A stretch of 64,000 nucleotides of DNA from NCBI RefSeq assembly GCF_900112445.1, contig NZ_FOYY01000003.1, positions 1,127,960 to 1,191,959 on the forward strand, read 5' to 3'. The DNA comes from Thiomicrospira sp. ALE5. Lineage in GTDB: Bacteria; Pseudomonadota; Gammaproteobacteria; Thiomicrospirales; Thiomicrospiraceae. The position numbers and the translations under genes are program-made. The notes beneath the pieces were generated by a model. That model did no database searches, was not told the DNA's origin, and saw only the letters and a program-made list of their open reading frames with translations. Below, piece by piece: positions 46,616-55,647 of the stretch; within the stretch, counting starts at the first letter, position 1, and the number at the start of each line of letters is the position of its first letter.

Positions 46616-48250
46616 ATGTCGCACGCTCGCGCAGTTTTAACAGGTTTGGCAGGCTTTTTGGGGTTAAGCTTGGGCTTGATGAGCGCACCCTCGATGGCCA
46701 ATACCCTGTCAGCAGGCCTGCTGCAACAAGCCGAACCCGAACGCGGCTTTATCAGCGAAGCATTATTTTTTGAGACAGACGACAGACCTTTACAGTATCA
46801 AGCACTTGGCGATGGCCACCACACCATTTTATTACTGGGTGGCGGCCCAGGCTTTAGCAGCTGGAACCTGACACCAATCCAAGAATATCTCAGCCAGGAT
46901 TTTCGCGTGTTATTGATGGATATGCGTGGTATTGGCAGCAACAAGCATCATGATGATAAACCGGATGCGTTACTCGAACAATGGCTAGAGGATCTTGAGC
47001 ATTTACGTCGCCATGAAAACCCAGGCCAGTTTATTTTGATTGGCCATTCTTGGGGCGCCCTAATGGCACAGCTTTATGCTCAGCAGAATCCCACGCGTGT
47101 GCAACGATTAATTTTGCTGAATCCAGTCGACCCTGAACTCAGCGCACTTGACAACCTGACCCAACAAATTGATGCTAAACAACGCAAATGGAATTTAGCC
47201 GCCGAACCTGATGATCCTTTTGAAAATTATGCGCCTGCCAGTTTAAGTGAACAAGCTATTGTGGAGCGACAGCTTACCCAAGTTCTGCCCACATACTTTT
47301 ATCACCTCGAGCAAGGGCTTACTTATGCCCAGCTGTTCGACCACCATGACTTTGAACTAGCCGTTAATCACGCGGTATGGCAGTCCTATCGCCAACAACC
47401 GCTCGACCTAGCCCAGATGACCGACATTGCCAAACGCCGAGCGATTGAATGGATTGGTTGTCGAGAAGATATTTTAATGCCAGGCGCGCTAACCGGCTAC
47501 CAGGCCTGGTTCCCCAAGCTGTCTTACCAACTGCTTGAGCAATGCAATCACTTTCCTTGGGAAGAGCAGCCAACTGCCTTTTATGCCGCGCTCGATCAAG
47601 CACTCACCAATCCACCGCCTGAAGACGATTACAGCGACTTAACCGCAGCTGAACGTGCTTGGTTATTAGATGACAGTGGTTTAGATGAGCTGGTAAAAGC
47701 CCTTGATGCGACTCAACGCAATGTCCGTTTTAGCGAGCCTTTTAATCTTGACGAAGATTATTACATGACCAACCACATAGCGTTAGCAAGCACAGCATTA
47801 ACAGACGGCTGGGGTAAGCTAACACAGTGTCACTACAACCTAGACCCTGTTCAAAGCCTTCAAATAGTGTACAACCCAGATAACACTGCAAACATTGAAA
47901 TCCTATCAGATCATGGCATTGAAATGGCATGGGTGGAAGGCCCCAGTGTACAGCTAAACGGTATCCAACCTGGCGCCAGTATTTGCGTTGAGGCTGACAC
48001 CCAAGCGCTAATTCAGCGCGACCACGACTATGTGATTGAGCGAGGGCCATTTATGCGCCGATTTTTAGATGGATTCTATCCACTTCATGTCAAACTCTCG
48101 GTGAGTTGGCCAAACTTACCACTCGTTGCGACCAGCATGAGCCCACCGCAACAGACGGGTGTATATCTTGAACAAACAGAAGACTCATTGAGTATCGACT
48201 ATTGGTTTCGCGGTGAGCTACGTACTCAACTCATCTTGGAAGAAAAATAG
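46616..48250 (+). CDS. Exported alpha/beta hydrolase with a C-terminal extension
   Basis: 544 residues from ATG 46616 (AAAGGTTG upstream; a TTG three codons earlier is also open). A signal peptide (VLTGLAGFLGLSLGLMSAPSMA) precedes an alpha/beta hydrolase domain: LLLGGGPGFSSWN oxyanion loop, MDMRGIGSN, and nucleophile LIGHSWGALMAQ (Ser near residue 145). Catalytic His is probably in LEQCNHFPWEE. Beyond residue ~330 there is a ~215-residue extension of unknown fold. The hydrolase half resembles proline iminopeptidase-type enzymes. Substrate unknown. Confidence 0.78.
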   Translation: MSHARAVLTGLAGFLGLSLGLMSAPSMANTLSAGLLQQAEPERGFISEALFFETDDRPLQYQALGDGHHTILLLGGGPGFSSWNLTPIQEYLSQDFRVLLMDMRGIGSNKHHDDKPDALLEQWLEDLEHLRRHENPGQFILIGHSWGALMAQLYAQQNPTRVQRLILLNPVDPELSALDNLTQQIDAKQRKWNLAAEPDDPFENYAPASLSEQAIVERQLTQVLPTYFYHLEQGLTYAQLFDHHDFELAVNHAVWQSYRQQPLDLAQMTDIAKRRAIEWIGCREDILMPGALTGYQAWFPKLSYQLLEQCNHFPWEEQPTAFYAALDQALTNPPPEDDYSDLTAAERAWLLDDSGLDELVKALDATQRNVRFSEPFNLDEDYYMTNHIALASTALTDGWGKLTQCHYNLDPVQSLQIVYNPDNTANIEILSDHGIEMAWVEGPSVQLNGIQPGASICVEADTQALIQRDHDYVIERGPFMRRFLDGFYPLHVKLSVSWPNLPLVATSMSPPQQTGVYLEQTEDSLSIDYWFRGELRTQLILEEK

Positions 48251-48271
48251 CAGGCTTGCGTCTTCAAGCCA

Positions 48272-51028
48272 CTAAGCCTCCATCACCCTTTGCCAAATAG
48301 CGCTGACTTCGTCGCAGGCCTGCTGATAAGGCTTGCGCTCCACCATACTGCCGTCCTTTTGCAGCGCCAAGCGATGGTAAGCACTTCGGTAACGACGATA
48401 GTGATCCTGCAAGGCTTGCACCTGCGTATCTGGAAGAAGGTCTACAGTCTTAAGTGCATCTAAAATACGCATATTATCCGAGTACTCAACCAAACTCGGG
48501 TAGCGTGATGCATAAGCCAACACCCAATACTGCACCATAAACTCAATATCAACAATCGCCCCCACGCCATGCTTTAAGTCCAACCAATGTGCATCGGATT
48601 TATCCAAGGCTTCACGCATTTTTTTGCGCATCGCCACCACCTCGTCGCGCACCAATTGACTTTCACGCGCCTGGGTTAAAAACGTTTGCCGAAAGCGTTC
48701 AAAGGCCGCACAGTTTTGGGTCTGCCCAACCAGCGCGCGTGCACGTATTAATGCTTGATGCTCCCAATTCCAGGCTTTATCGCGTTGATACTGGGCAAAG
48801 CTATCTAAACTCGACACCATCATGCCGCTGGCACCGTTAGGGCGCAACCGAGTATCAACCTCATATAACTGCCCTGCTGGCATCATGGTTGTAAGCACAG
48901 AAATAATTTTCTGACACAAACGGGTCATAAACGGCCCGTGCTCCAATGAACGCGCACCATTGGTACGCCCCGTTGCTTCAATACCATGATACAAAAACAC
49001 GATATCTAAATCTGAACCATAACCCAACTCGATACCGCCGAGTTTGCCATAGCCAATTATCATCAACGGCGACGCCTCGCACCCTGCTGGCAAGCCATGC
49101 TTAGCGGTTAAATGTTGCCAAGCATAATCATGACTTACCTGAAGAATAGCCTGCGCAATCCAAGTTAAATAATCACTCACCTTCATCACCGGTAACTGAC
49201 CGGTCACATCCGCTGCTGCTACTTTAAAAACCTGAGCATGTCGCCAATGACGTAGTTGCAACATAAACGCTTCTTCGTCATCACTATAAAGTCGATGCAG
49301 CTCGGTTGCTTCCATGAGTAATTCATCAAGGGTTAGCGGACGATACAAACTACGTAAATCCAACAACTGATCCATCAATGCCGGATATTTCACCAACATT
49401 TCAGTTAACCACGGACTCACCTCGCACAAAATTAATAAATGGGCAAGTGCCTGTGGATTTTCTTTAAGCAACACCAAATACACACTGCGGCGCACCACCG
49501 CCTCTATTACCGCTAATACCCGTTGCAACGCCACTTCTTGCTGTTCGCGCTCGGATAGCGCTTTTAATATCAACGGCATCACTTGCTCTAAGCGGGTGGT
49601 CGCTTCGCCACTCATGTGACTCAAGGCGCGAGTCTTTTTAAACTGGCGTAATAAATTCAAAATATCGCCAGGGTGCCTGAAGCCAAACTGCGTTAGGATA
49701 ATCAACGCATCATCTTCCAAAGGCCCCTTCCAAGCCTGTGCTAGTGCATCAGTCAAATCGCATACATCCGCTTCATCGGCAAACACGTCATCAAAATGCT
49801 GCTGTACTAGGTTACGGTGCCCATTCAACACGTCTAAAAAGGCAGCATAATCCACAAAGCCCATTGCTTGCGCGAGCATCAACTGCTGATGCGGTGATTC
49901 GGGTAAATCATGGGTTTGTTGATCATTCCAGGCCTGCAGACGGTTTTCAGTAAAGCGCAAAAAGGTATAAGCCTTCGCTAAATCATCGGCATCCTGTGGG
50001 GCAATATAGTCTTGAGCCGCTAAATACTGCAAAGTAGGCAGCAACTGGCGGCCTTGTAAATGTAGATCACGCCCGCCATGTACCAATTGAAACGCCTGCA
50101 CGATAAACTCGATTTCGCGTATACCGCCGCGACCGAGCTTAACATTCGATTCCATGCCTTTTTTGCGTACTTCGGCCATAATCATGCGTTTTAAATCACG
50201 CAACGAATCCATCGCGGTGTAATCCACATAGCGGCGATACACAAACGGGCGCAAGATATCAAACAACTCTTCAGCAGTGTCTTCAGGACCGGCAATCGCT
50301 CGCGCCTTAACCAAGGCATAGCGCTCCCAAGCGCGACCATGCGCTTCATAATAATGTTCCATGCCAGCAAAACTTATAGCTAGCGGACCCGCATCACCAA
50401 AGGGTCGCAACCGCATATCGACTCGATACACAATGCCATCTTCGGTCATTTCAGTCAGCGATTTGTTTAAGGCTTGACCGAGCTTGCTAAAAAACTGGTC
50501 ATTAGAGATTTGTCGCGTGCCATTGGTACTGCCGGCTTCGGGAAAAACAAAAATCAAATCGATGTCAGATGAAAAATTAAGCTCATGCCCGCCCAGCTTG
50601 CCCATGCCAATAATGACCATTTTTTGTGGCATGCCCGAATCGCGTCCCATTGGCTGGCCAAATTTTTGCTCAAAAACCGGCTCCCAATAAGCCAATGCAC
50701 CGCCAACCAGCCCGTCGGCCAGTTCGGACAAGCTACGCAAGCTTTCGGTTAGGCTAGCTGCCCCGGCTAAATCACGAACCGCAATACTGACCATAATTTC
50801 TCGGCGCAATTCGCGCAACACCTTGACTAGCTCAGCATCCGTTGCAACTTGCGACAACCGTTCCAAACAATAGTCTTTAACCTGCCCCGGTTGCCAGGCC
50901 TGCTGATAATCGCGCTCAGCTAAGCTGGGCACACGCGCCAGTTCGCGGGTTAAGTATTCACTCCAGGGCTGGAGAAGGTGAGGATTTGTGAGCGCCTCAG
51001 GATAAGAACAATCAGGCAATAGCGACAT
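48272..51028 (-). CDS. glnE: Glutamine synthetase adenylyltransferase/deadenylase GlnE
   Basis: 918 residues. Two nucleotidyltransferase domains are visible: the N-terminal deadenylase with IIGMGKLGGHELNFSSDIDLIF and the C-terminal adenylyltransferase with IIGYGKLGGIELGYGSDLDIVF (split here by domain). Both keep the GS-x-D-x-D metal motif. GlnE adds and removes AMP on glutamine synthetase under PII control. Its neighbour, divergent on the other side of a 384-base gap, is glnK-amtB, so nitrogen-control genes are clustered here. Confidence 0.95.
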   Translation of the reverse strand: MSLLPDCSYPEALTNPHLLQPWSEYLTRELARVPSLAERDYQQAWQPGQVKDYCLERLSQVATDAELVKVLRELRREIMVSIAVRDLAGAASLTESLRSLSELADGLVGGALAYWEPVFEQKFGQPMGRDSGMPQKMVIIGMGKLGGHELNFSSDIDLIFVFPEAGSTNGTRQISNDQFFSKLGQALNKSLTEMTEDGIVYRVDMRLRPFGDAGPLAISFAGMEHYYEAHGRAWERYALVKARAIAGPEDTAEELFDILRPFVYRRYVDYTAMDSLRDLKRMIMAEVRKKGMESNVKLGRGGIREIEFIVQAFQLVHGGRDLHLQGRQLLPTLQYLAAQDYIAPQDADDLAKAYTFLRFTENRLQAWNDQQTHDLPESPHQQLMLAQAMGFVDYAAFLDVLNGHRNLVQQHFDDVFADEADVCDLTDALAQAWKGPLEDDALIILTQFGFRHPGDILNLLRQFKKTRALSHMSGEATTRLEQVMPLILKALSEREQQEVALQRVLAVIEAVVRRSVYLVLLKENPQALAHLLILCEVSPWLTEMLVKYPALMDQLLDLRSLYRPLTLDELLMEATELHRLYSDDEEAFMLQLRHWRHAQVFKVAAADVTGQLPVMKVSDYLTWIAQAILQVSHDYAWQHLTAKHGLPAGCEASPLMIIGYGKLGGIELGYGSDLDIVFLYHGIEATGRTNGARSLEHGPFMTRLCQKIISVLTTMMPAGQLYEVDTRLRPNGASGMMVSSLDSFAQYQRDKAWNWEHQALIRARALVGQTQNCAAFERFRQTFLTQARESQLVRDEVVAMRKKMREALDKSDAHWLDLKHGVGAIVDIEFMVQYWVLAYASRYPSLVEYSDNMRILDALKTVDLLPDTQVQALQDHYRRYRSAYHRLALQKDGSMVERKPYQQACDEVSAIWQRVMEA

Positions 51029-51173
51029 GCGAACTCCTTATTAAGCCGATTTCTGATACCAGTATAAACGAGTTGGGCCGGTTTCGCCGGGCGCCAATAT
51101 TTAAACAATTGCTTCTTTATAGCAATTTCGAGCATTGCCATTATAAGCTCCCTGATACCAACCCAGAACCAAA

Positions 51174-51202
51174 TTGCACCAAATTTAATGAAGTATGCAC
51201 CA
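51174..51202 (+). promoter_or_regulatory. Two NtrC-like half-sites upstream of glnK
   Basis: GCACCA occurs twice in the same orientation (51176-51181 and 51197-51202), about 100-125 bases upstream of the putative sigma-54 promoter. GCACCA is the left half of the NtrC site GCACCA-N-TGGTGC; the right halves are poor. This is the position expected for an enhancer. Confidence 0.4.
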
Positions 51203-51297
51203 AAATATTAATATTTACCCCTCCTAACCCATAAAAACATTTTAAAAACCTAAAATATTAAACTAAACCAATGTTTTAATTGTATTTTTTATAATCA

Positions 51298-51311
51298 GGC
51301 ACATCATAAGC
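51298..51311 (+). promoter_or_regulatory. glnK: Putative sigma-54 promoter of glnK-amtB
   Basis: AGGCAC at -24 and AAGCTT at -12 give the invariant GG-N10-GC spacing of sigma-54 promoters (GG 51298-51299, GC 51310-51311). It lies about 100 bases before the glnK start in a 384-base intergenic region that otherwise holds only AT-rich DNA and the half-sites. Confidence 0.55.
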
Positions 51312-51400
51312 TTTATTTGCAACGAGATCTTTTTTTTAACTCCATTTTTAACCGGTTTTGATCAAAAACAACTAGAGACCGCGTTAGAAATGTTTTTTAG

Positions 51401-51751
<351 letters not shown>

Positions 51752-51785
51752 CGCCCAATACTAAATTAGCAGAAGGAATTTTATT

Positions 51786-53027
51786 ATGGAACAACAAGTC
51801 ATCGAAGTCAGTTATGCACTCGATACCTTTTACTTCCTCATGGCCGGTGCATTGGTTATGTGGATGGCGGCAGGCTTTACTATGCTAGAAGCCGGTCTAG
51901 TGCGTAGCAAAAACACGACTGAAATCCTGGCCAAAAACATTGGTCTTTTCTCCATCGCATCATTAATGTATATGATTGTTGGTTACAACATTATGTACGG
52001 TGAAGGTGTTAACAGCATCATCCCAAGCCTAAGCTTTTTATTAGGTGGTGACAACACGCTTGAAGAAGTTGTAGCCGGTGAAGCTTACTATTCAAACCTA
52101 GCTGACTTCTTCTTCCAAGTGGTATTCGTTGCCACAGCGATGTCAATCGTGTCTGGTGCGGTTGCAGAACGTATGAAGCTGATGTCTTTCTTCGCGTTCG
52201 CAGTGGTATTGACTGCAGTCATCTACCCAGTACAAGGTTACTGGACTTGGGGTGAAGGTTTCCTTGACGAGTTAGGTTTCTCTGACTTCGCAGGTTCTGG
52301 TATTGTTCACATGGCCGGTGCCGCTGCTGCTCTAGCAGGTGTATTGGTTCTTGGCGCACGTAAAGGTAAATATGGCCCTAACGGTGAAGTCCGCGCGATT
52401 CCAGGTGCAAACATGCCACTAGCCGCACTGGGTACCTTTATCCTATGGTTGGGTTGGTTCGGCTTTAACGGTGGCTCACAGTTACAAATCACCACTGTTG
52501 AAGATGCAAACGCTGTAGCCGCGGTATTCGTAAACACGAACTTAGCTGCAGCAGCAGGTGTGATCGGCGCCATGGTGGTTTCTAAGATCCTATTCGGTAA
52601 AGTTGACTTAACCATGATCTTAAACGGTGCGTTAGCAGGCCTGGTATCTATTACGGCTGAACCTTTAGAACCATCACCACTAGGTGCAGCGATTGTTGGT
52701 TTCATTGGTGGTGCGATTGTAGTCTTCGCTATCCTAGCCTTGGATAAGAAATTCAAAATCGACGACCCAGTTGGTGCGATTTCAGTACACGGTGTGGTAG
52801 GTATCTGGGGTCTTATCGCGGTCGTATTCAGCAATGGCGATGCGAGCATTGTGTCTCAGTTAATCGGTATCGTGGTTATCTTCAGCTGGGTATTCCTTGC
52901 TAGCTTACTAACCTGGTTTGTAATCAAAGCGATCATGGGCGTACGCGTCACTGAAGAGCAAGAGTACGAAGGTTTAGACAAGTCTGAATGTGGCATGGAA
53001 GCCTATCCAGAGTTTGATAACAAATAA
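51786..53027 (+). CDS. amtB: Ammonium transporter AmtB
   Basis: 413 residues with eleven membrane helices and no cleavable signal peptide. Family motifs: FTMLEAGLVRSKNTTEIL, FAGSGIVHMAGAAAALAG and the pore His pair in ALTFILWLGWFGFNGGS region and VHGVVGIWG. It conducts NH3/NH4+ and is gated by GlnK, encoded 34 bases upstream. A terminator follows. It is convergent with the carboxysome-linked gene cluster. Confidence 0.94.
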   Translation: MEQQVIEVSYALDTFYFLMAGALVMWMAAGFTMLEAGLVRSKNTTEILAKNIGLFSIASLMYMIVGYNIMYGEGVNSIIPSLSFLLGGDNTLEEVVAGEAYYSNLADFFFQVVFVATAMSIVSGAVAERMKLMSFFAFAVVLTAVIYPVQGYWTWGEGFLDELGFSDFAGSGIVHMAGAAAALAGVLVLGARKGKYGPNGEVRAIPGANMPLAALGTFILWLGWFGFNGGSQLQITTVEDANAVAAVFVNTNLAAAAGVIGAMVVSKILFGKVDLTMILNGALAGLVSITAEPLEPSPLGAAIVGFIGGAIVVFAILALDKKFKIDDPVGAISVHGVVGIWGLIAVVFSNGDASIVSQLIGIVVIFSWVFLASLLTWFVIKAIMGVRVTEEQEYEGLDKSECGMEAYPEFDNK

Positions 53028-53047
53028 TTTACTTAACCTTAGCCTAC

Positions 53048-53078
53048 AAAAAACCCATCAAATTGATGGGTTTTTTTA
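53048..53078. terminator. Bidirectional terminator between amtB and the inorganic-carbon cluster
   Basis: AAACCCATCAA pairs with TTGATGGGTTT around a short loop, with an A run before and a T run after. It serves both amtB (+) and the last iota carbonic anhydrase gene (-). Confidence 0.9.
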
Positions 53079-53103
53079 TAACTAAATTAGTATCAAATCA
53101 AAA

Positions 53104-53646
53104 CTACTGCGGCATAACCGAAGAGTGGTGATGCAAAATCTTCCAGCGTCCAGCATAAAATGCGTAAACAAAAGTATAGCGCGCTTTAACTAACTTCCTT
53201 CTAGACCCATCATGACTTACCTCAAACTGATAAACACCCGCATCAGTTAATTTATTGCAACCCTTTCTTACAATACGCTGCAACACCGTTGCCCTAGGCT
53301 GCTTCAGCAAGAAATGCTTAAAATAAGCTTCGATCTCAGCCAAGCCTGAACGCGGCAGGTTTGATACAGTTGGCAGCAATACCGCATCATCAGAATAAAG
53401 CGCTGCAACACTGCGCGCATTACCCGATGCCAATGCATCATTCCAAGCTGTAAATAATTGTTCAGCCAATGCCTCATCGACTGGCGCACAATAATTCACT
53501 TCACGCCCAACAGGAGGGATATCAAACGGTTGCTGTACACTAGGCAAACGTGGCGGCGTCACATGACGCAAAGAATTGTCCAGACTGACGCCAGAATGGC
53601 GCATATAATCGATGCCTGTCGTGCCTGTAATACGATTATTTGCCAT
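53104..53646 (-). CDS. Iota-class carbonic anhydrase with CsoS2-like N-terminal peptide (copy 1)
   Basis: 180 residues from ATG 53646 (AAGGGAAGG upstream). Residues ~50-180 form the SnoaL/CaMKII-association-like fold of iota carbonic anhydrases: LFTAWNDALASGNARSVAALY, DAVLLPTVSN, GCNKLTDAGVYQF, ARYTFVYAFYAGRWKI and the hallmark ending HHHSSVMP. It would interconvert CO2 and bicarbonate. Residues 5-23 (RITGTTGIDYMRHSGVSL) precede the enzyme and resemble the C-terminal peptide of CsoS2 (ITGSSGNT). This suggests targeting to the carboxysome shell, which is inference. It lies after csoS1D. Confidence 0.85.
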   Translation of the reverse strand: MANNRITGTTGIDYMRHSGVSLDNSLRHVTPPRLPSVQQPFDIPPVGREVNYCAPVDEALAEQLFTAWNDALASGNARSVAALYSDDAVLLPTVSNLPRSGLAEIEAYFKHFLLKQPRATVLQRIVRKGCNKLTDAGVYQFEVSHDGSRRKLVKARYTFVYAFYAGRWKILHHHSSVMPQ

Positions 53647-53672
53647 AGCAAACCTTCCCTTTGCGCAAATAG

Positions 53673-54299
53673 TTAAACACGCACATCCTGACCTGTTAGA
53701 TTTTGAATGGCTTTGGTCGCCGCTTCAGCGGCAACATTTATATCAGCCTCTCGGCCCGCCATAATCAAGCGACCGTATGCGCCCACCGCTCGCGCTTCTA
53801 TAAGGGTAATGTTCGACGCTTTTTCAGCTTCATTTGCCGCATACACGATATAACCAGCGGGCTCAGTTTCTAAAATATACATACTCTGCCCTGGCAAAAT
53901 CATTGAACCACGACGATTATCACGGTTGATCAATACAGCATGGTCAGGCGTAATAGCACGAATAATTTCATTCCACATAATGTGGCACTTTTGACGCGAA
54001 GACTCATCAGTTTGCAAATAATCAAGCACCTTTTGCCCAGACTCAAGTACATCACTTTGATCACGGTGATGAAGGAACATTGAACCGTATGAACGCTCAA
54101 CAATCTGTTGACCTAGATGAACATTAGAACCTTTTAGCGCGATATCCGTAAGACGGTGCACAGCCATACCCGGCGCAACTTCCATCCACAGACAGGCATC
54201 ACCTGGTACAGGCAAAAAACCCTGAGAGGCTGTCCCCATGTAGGATGCAATCTGCGGCTGTAACGAATTTATAAAAATGTAGGTTCTAAGCTTAATCAT
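53673..54299 (-). CDS. csoS1D: Tandem-BMC carboxysome shell protein CsoS1D
   Basis: 208 residues made of two consecutive BMC domains (about 1-100 and 105-208), so it forms a pseudohexamer trimer. The N-terminal part [24 protein letters not shown]...[13 protein letters not shown] (split) and [13 protein letters not shown] are the CsoS1D signature. CsoS1D dimers of trimers are thought to form gated pores for larger metabolites. It lies between two iota carbonic anhydrase genes, with Ham1 upstream. Confidence 0.9.
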   Translation of the reverse strand: MIKLRTYIFINSLQPQIASYMGTASQGFLPVPGDACLWMEVAPGMAVHRLTDIALKGSNVHLGQQIVERSYGSMFLHHRDQSDVLESGQKVLDYLQTDESSRQKCHIMWNEIIRAITPDHAVLINRDNRRGSMILPGQSMYILETEPAGYIVYAANEAEKASNITLIEARAVGAYGRLIMAGREADINVAAEAATKAIQNLTGQDVRV

Positions 54300-54317
54300 A
54301 AGTTTTATGGATGCCTT

Positions 54318-55028
54318 TTATCGTCTCTGCTTGATAATCTGTGGTACAAGCGCTTTAAAGGCTTCAAGACGATTACTTAAGGTTAATTTTTGATCATCGG
54401 TTAACTGTGCTGCCGTCATACCAAACTCAGGCACATAAAAAATAGCATCGTATCCATAGCCATTTTGACCATCTAAACTTTCACTTAAATAGCCAGACCA
54501 CTCTCGTGTGACCGTAATGGGTAAAGGGTCAGCCGCATGGCGCATAAACACCACAGTCGAAATATAGCTCGCTCTGCGCTGTTCACCTTTAAGCGACGCA
54601 GCTAAAGTCAGTAGCTTTTCACAATTTTGTTTATCCGAAGCCCCTTCACCGGCAAAACGCGCTGAATATAATCCTGGTAACTGACCTAGTTCTGCAACAA
54701 ACAAACCAGAATCATCACCTATGGCAGGCAATCCCGTTTGCTCACAAGCATGACGCGCCTTCAAAATCGCGTTTTCTAGCAACGTATGCCCTGTCTCTTC
54801 AATGGACGATACTGAAAACGCCGACTGCAATACCAACGAAATATCAGTAACGTGAGGTATGACCTCAGCCGCCTTATTGGCATTACCCGTTGCAAGCACC
54901 ACCTCTAACTTACTATTCTGATTGGCTGAAGCATTATCAAGGCTAGCACAGGCCTTGCGAACAATCGCACGATTGCGACTGTAAGCAACTGGCTTAGGAC
55001 GGGAGGGTTGACTACGAAGACGCGGCAC
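54318..55028 (-). CDS. HAM1/RdgB-type nucleoside triphosphate pyrophosphatase with N-terminal extension
   Basis: 236 residues from GTG 55028, five bases after the preceding stop; no ATG is available before the catalytic start. From residue ~42, LEVVLATGNANKAAEV...GDDSGLFVAELGQLPGLYSARFAG (split) and GYGYDAIFYVPE match HAM1/RdgB, which cleaves ITP, XTP and dITP. A basic extension of ~40 residues precedes it (RSQPSRPKPVAYSRNRAIVRK), absent in RdgB. HAM1 genes recur in alpha-carboxysome loci. Confidence 0.88.
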   Translation of the reverse strand: MPRLRSQPSRPKPVAYSRNRAIVRKACASLDNASANQNSKLEVVLATGNANKAAEVIPHVTDISLVLQSAFSVSSIEETGHTLLENAILKARHACEQTGLPAIGDDSGLFVAELGQLPGLYSARFAGEGASDKQNCEKLLTLAASLKGEQRRASYISTVVFMRHAADPLPITVTREWSGYLSESLDGQNGYGYDAIFYVPEFGMTAAQLTDDQKLTLSNRLEAFKALVPQIIKQRR

Positions 55029-55032
55029 TGGT

Positions 55033-55581
55033 TTACTCGGGCATCATGGAAGAATGATGGTGAATAATTTTCCAACCACCATTTCTATGCTCATAAACGA
55101 AAGTGTAACGGGCGTTTACTTCTTGTACCTGACCATTAGTGGTTAGTTTAAAAACATACACACCTGCATCCGTCAATTTATTACAACCTTTCTTTACATT
55201 ACGCTGCTTAATAATACCGAACGGATTTTTTTCTAGAAAATGATCAAAATAATCAATAATTTCATTGCGAGAGGTACGAGGAACGTTGGACACGGTTGGC
55301 AACAAAATGGCATCGTCAGCATATAAGTCTGCAACATTAGAGGCTTTACCACTTTGCAATGCGGTATTCCATTTATCAAACAAGTTTGCTGCCAGCTTTT
55401 CATCAGCAGGTTCACAGTAACAGCTTTCTGCTGAAACGGGCGTATCGATAGGCCGACGCGAAACACCCGAACCAGTAATAGCCTGATAAGGTGTACGCAA
55501 TGAGTTACTTAAACTCACTCCACCCGCTTGTGAATGGTCGATTCCGGATGTACCGGTAATTTGATAAGAATTCGATTGCAT
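55033..55581 (-). CDS. Iota-class carbonic anhydrase with CsoS2-like N-terminal peptide (copy 2)
   Basis: 182 residues from ATG 55581; GTG 55605 is in frame but the ATG has TTGGAA upstream and parallels copy 1. The N-terminal peptide YQITGTSGIDHSQAGGVSL and a second AITGSGVSRRP precede the domain. The enzyme domain repeats the copy 1 motifs: LFDKWNTALQSGKASNVADLY, GCNKLTDAGVYVF, ARYTFVYEHRNGGWKI and the end HHHSSMMP. The two copies look about half identical, so the duplication is not recent. It lies between the LysR gene and ham1. Confidence 0.86.
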   Translation of the reverse strand: MQSNSYQITGTSGIDHSQAGGVSLSNSLRTPYQAITGSGVSRRPIDTPVSAESCYCEPADEKLAANLFDKWNTALQSGKASNVADLYADDAILLPTVSNVPRTSRNEIIDYFDHFLEKNPFGIIKQRNVKKGCNKLTDAGVYVFKLTTNGQVQEVNARYTFVYEHRNGGWKIIHHHSSMMPE

Positions 55582-55647
55582 ATAATTTATATTCCAATAT
55601 AGCACCCAAAATAGGGCACAAGTTTAACAAAATTTGTTAAAGACTGT

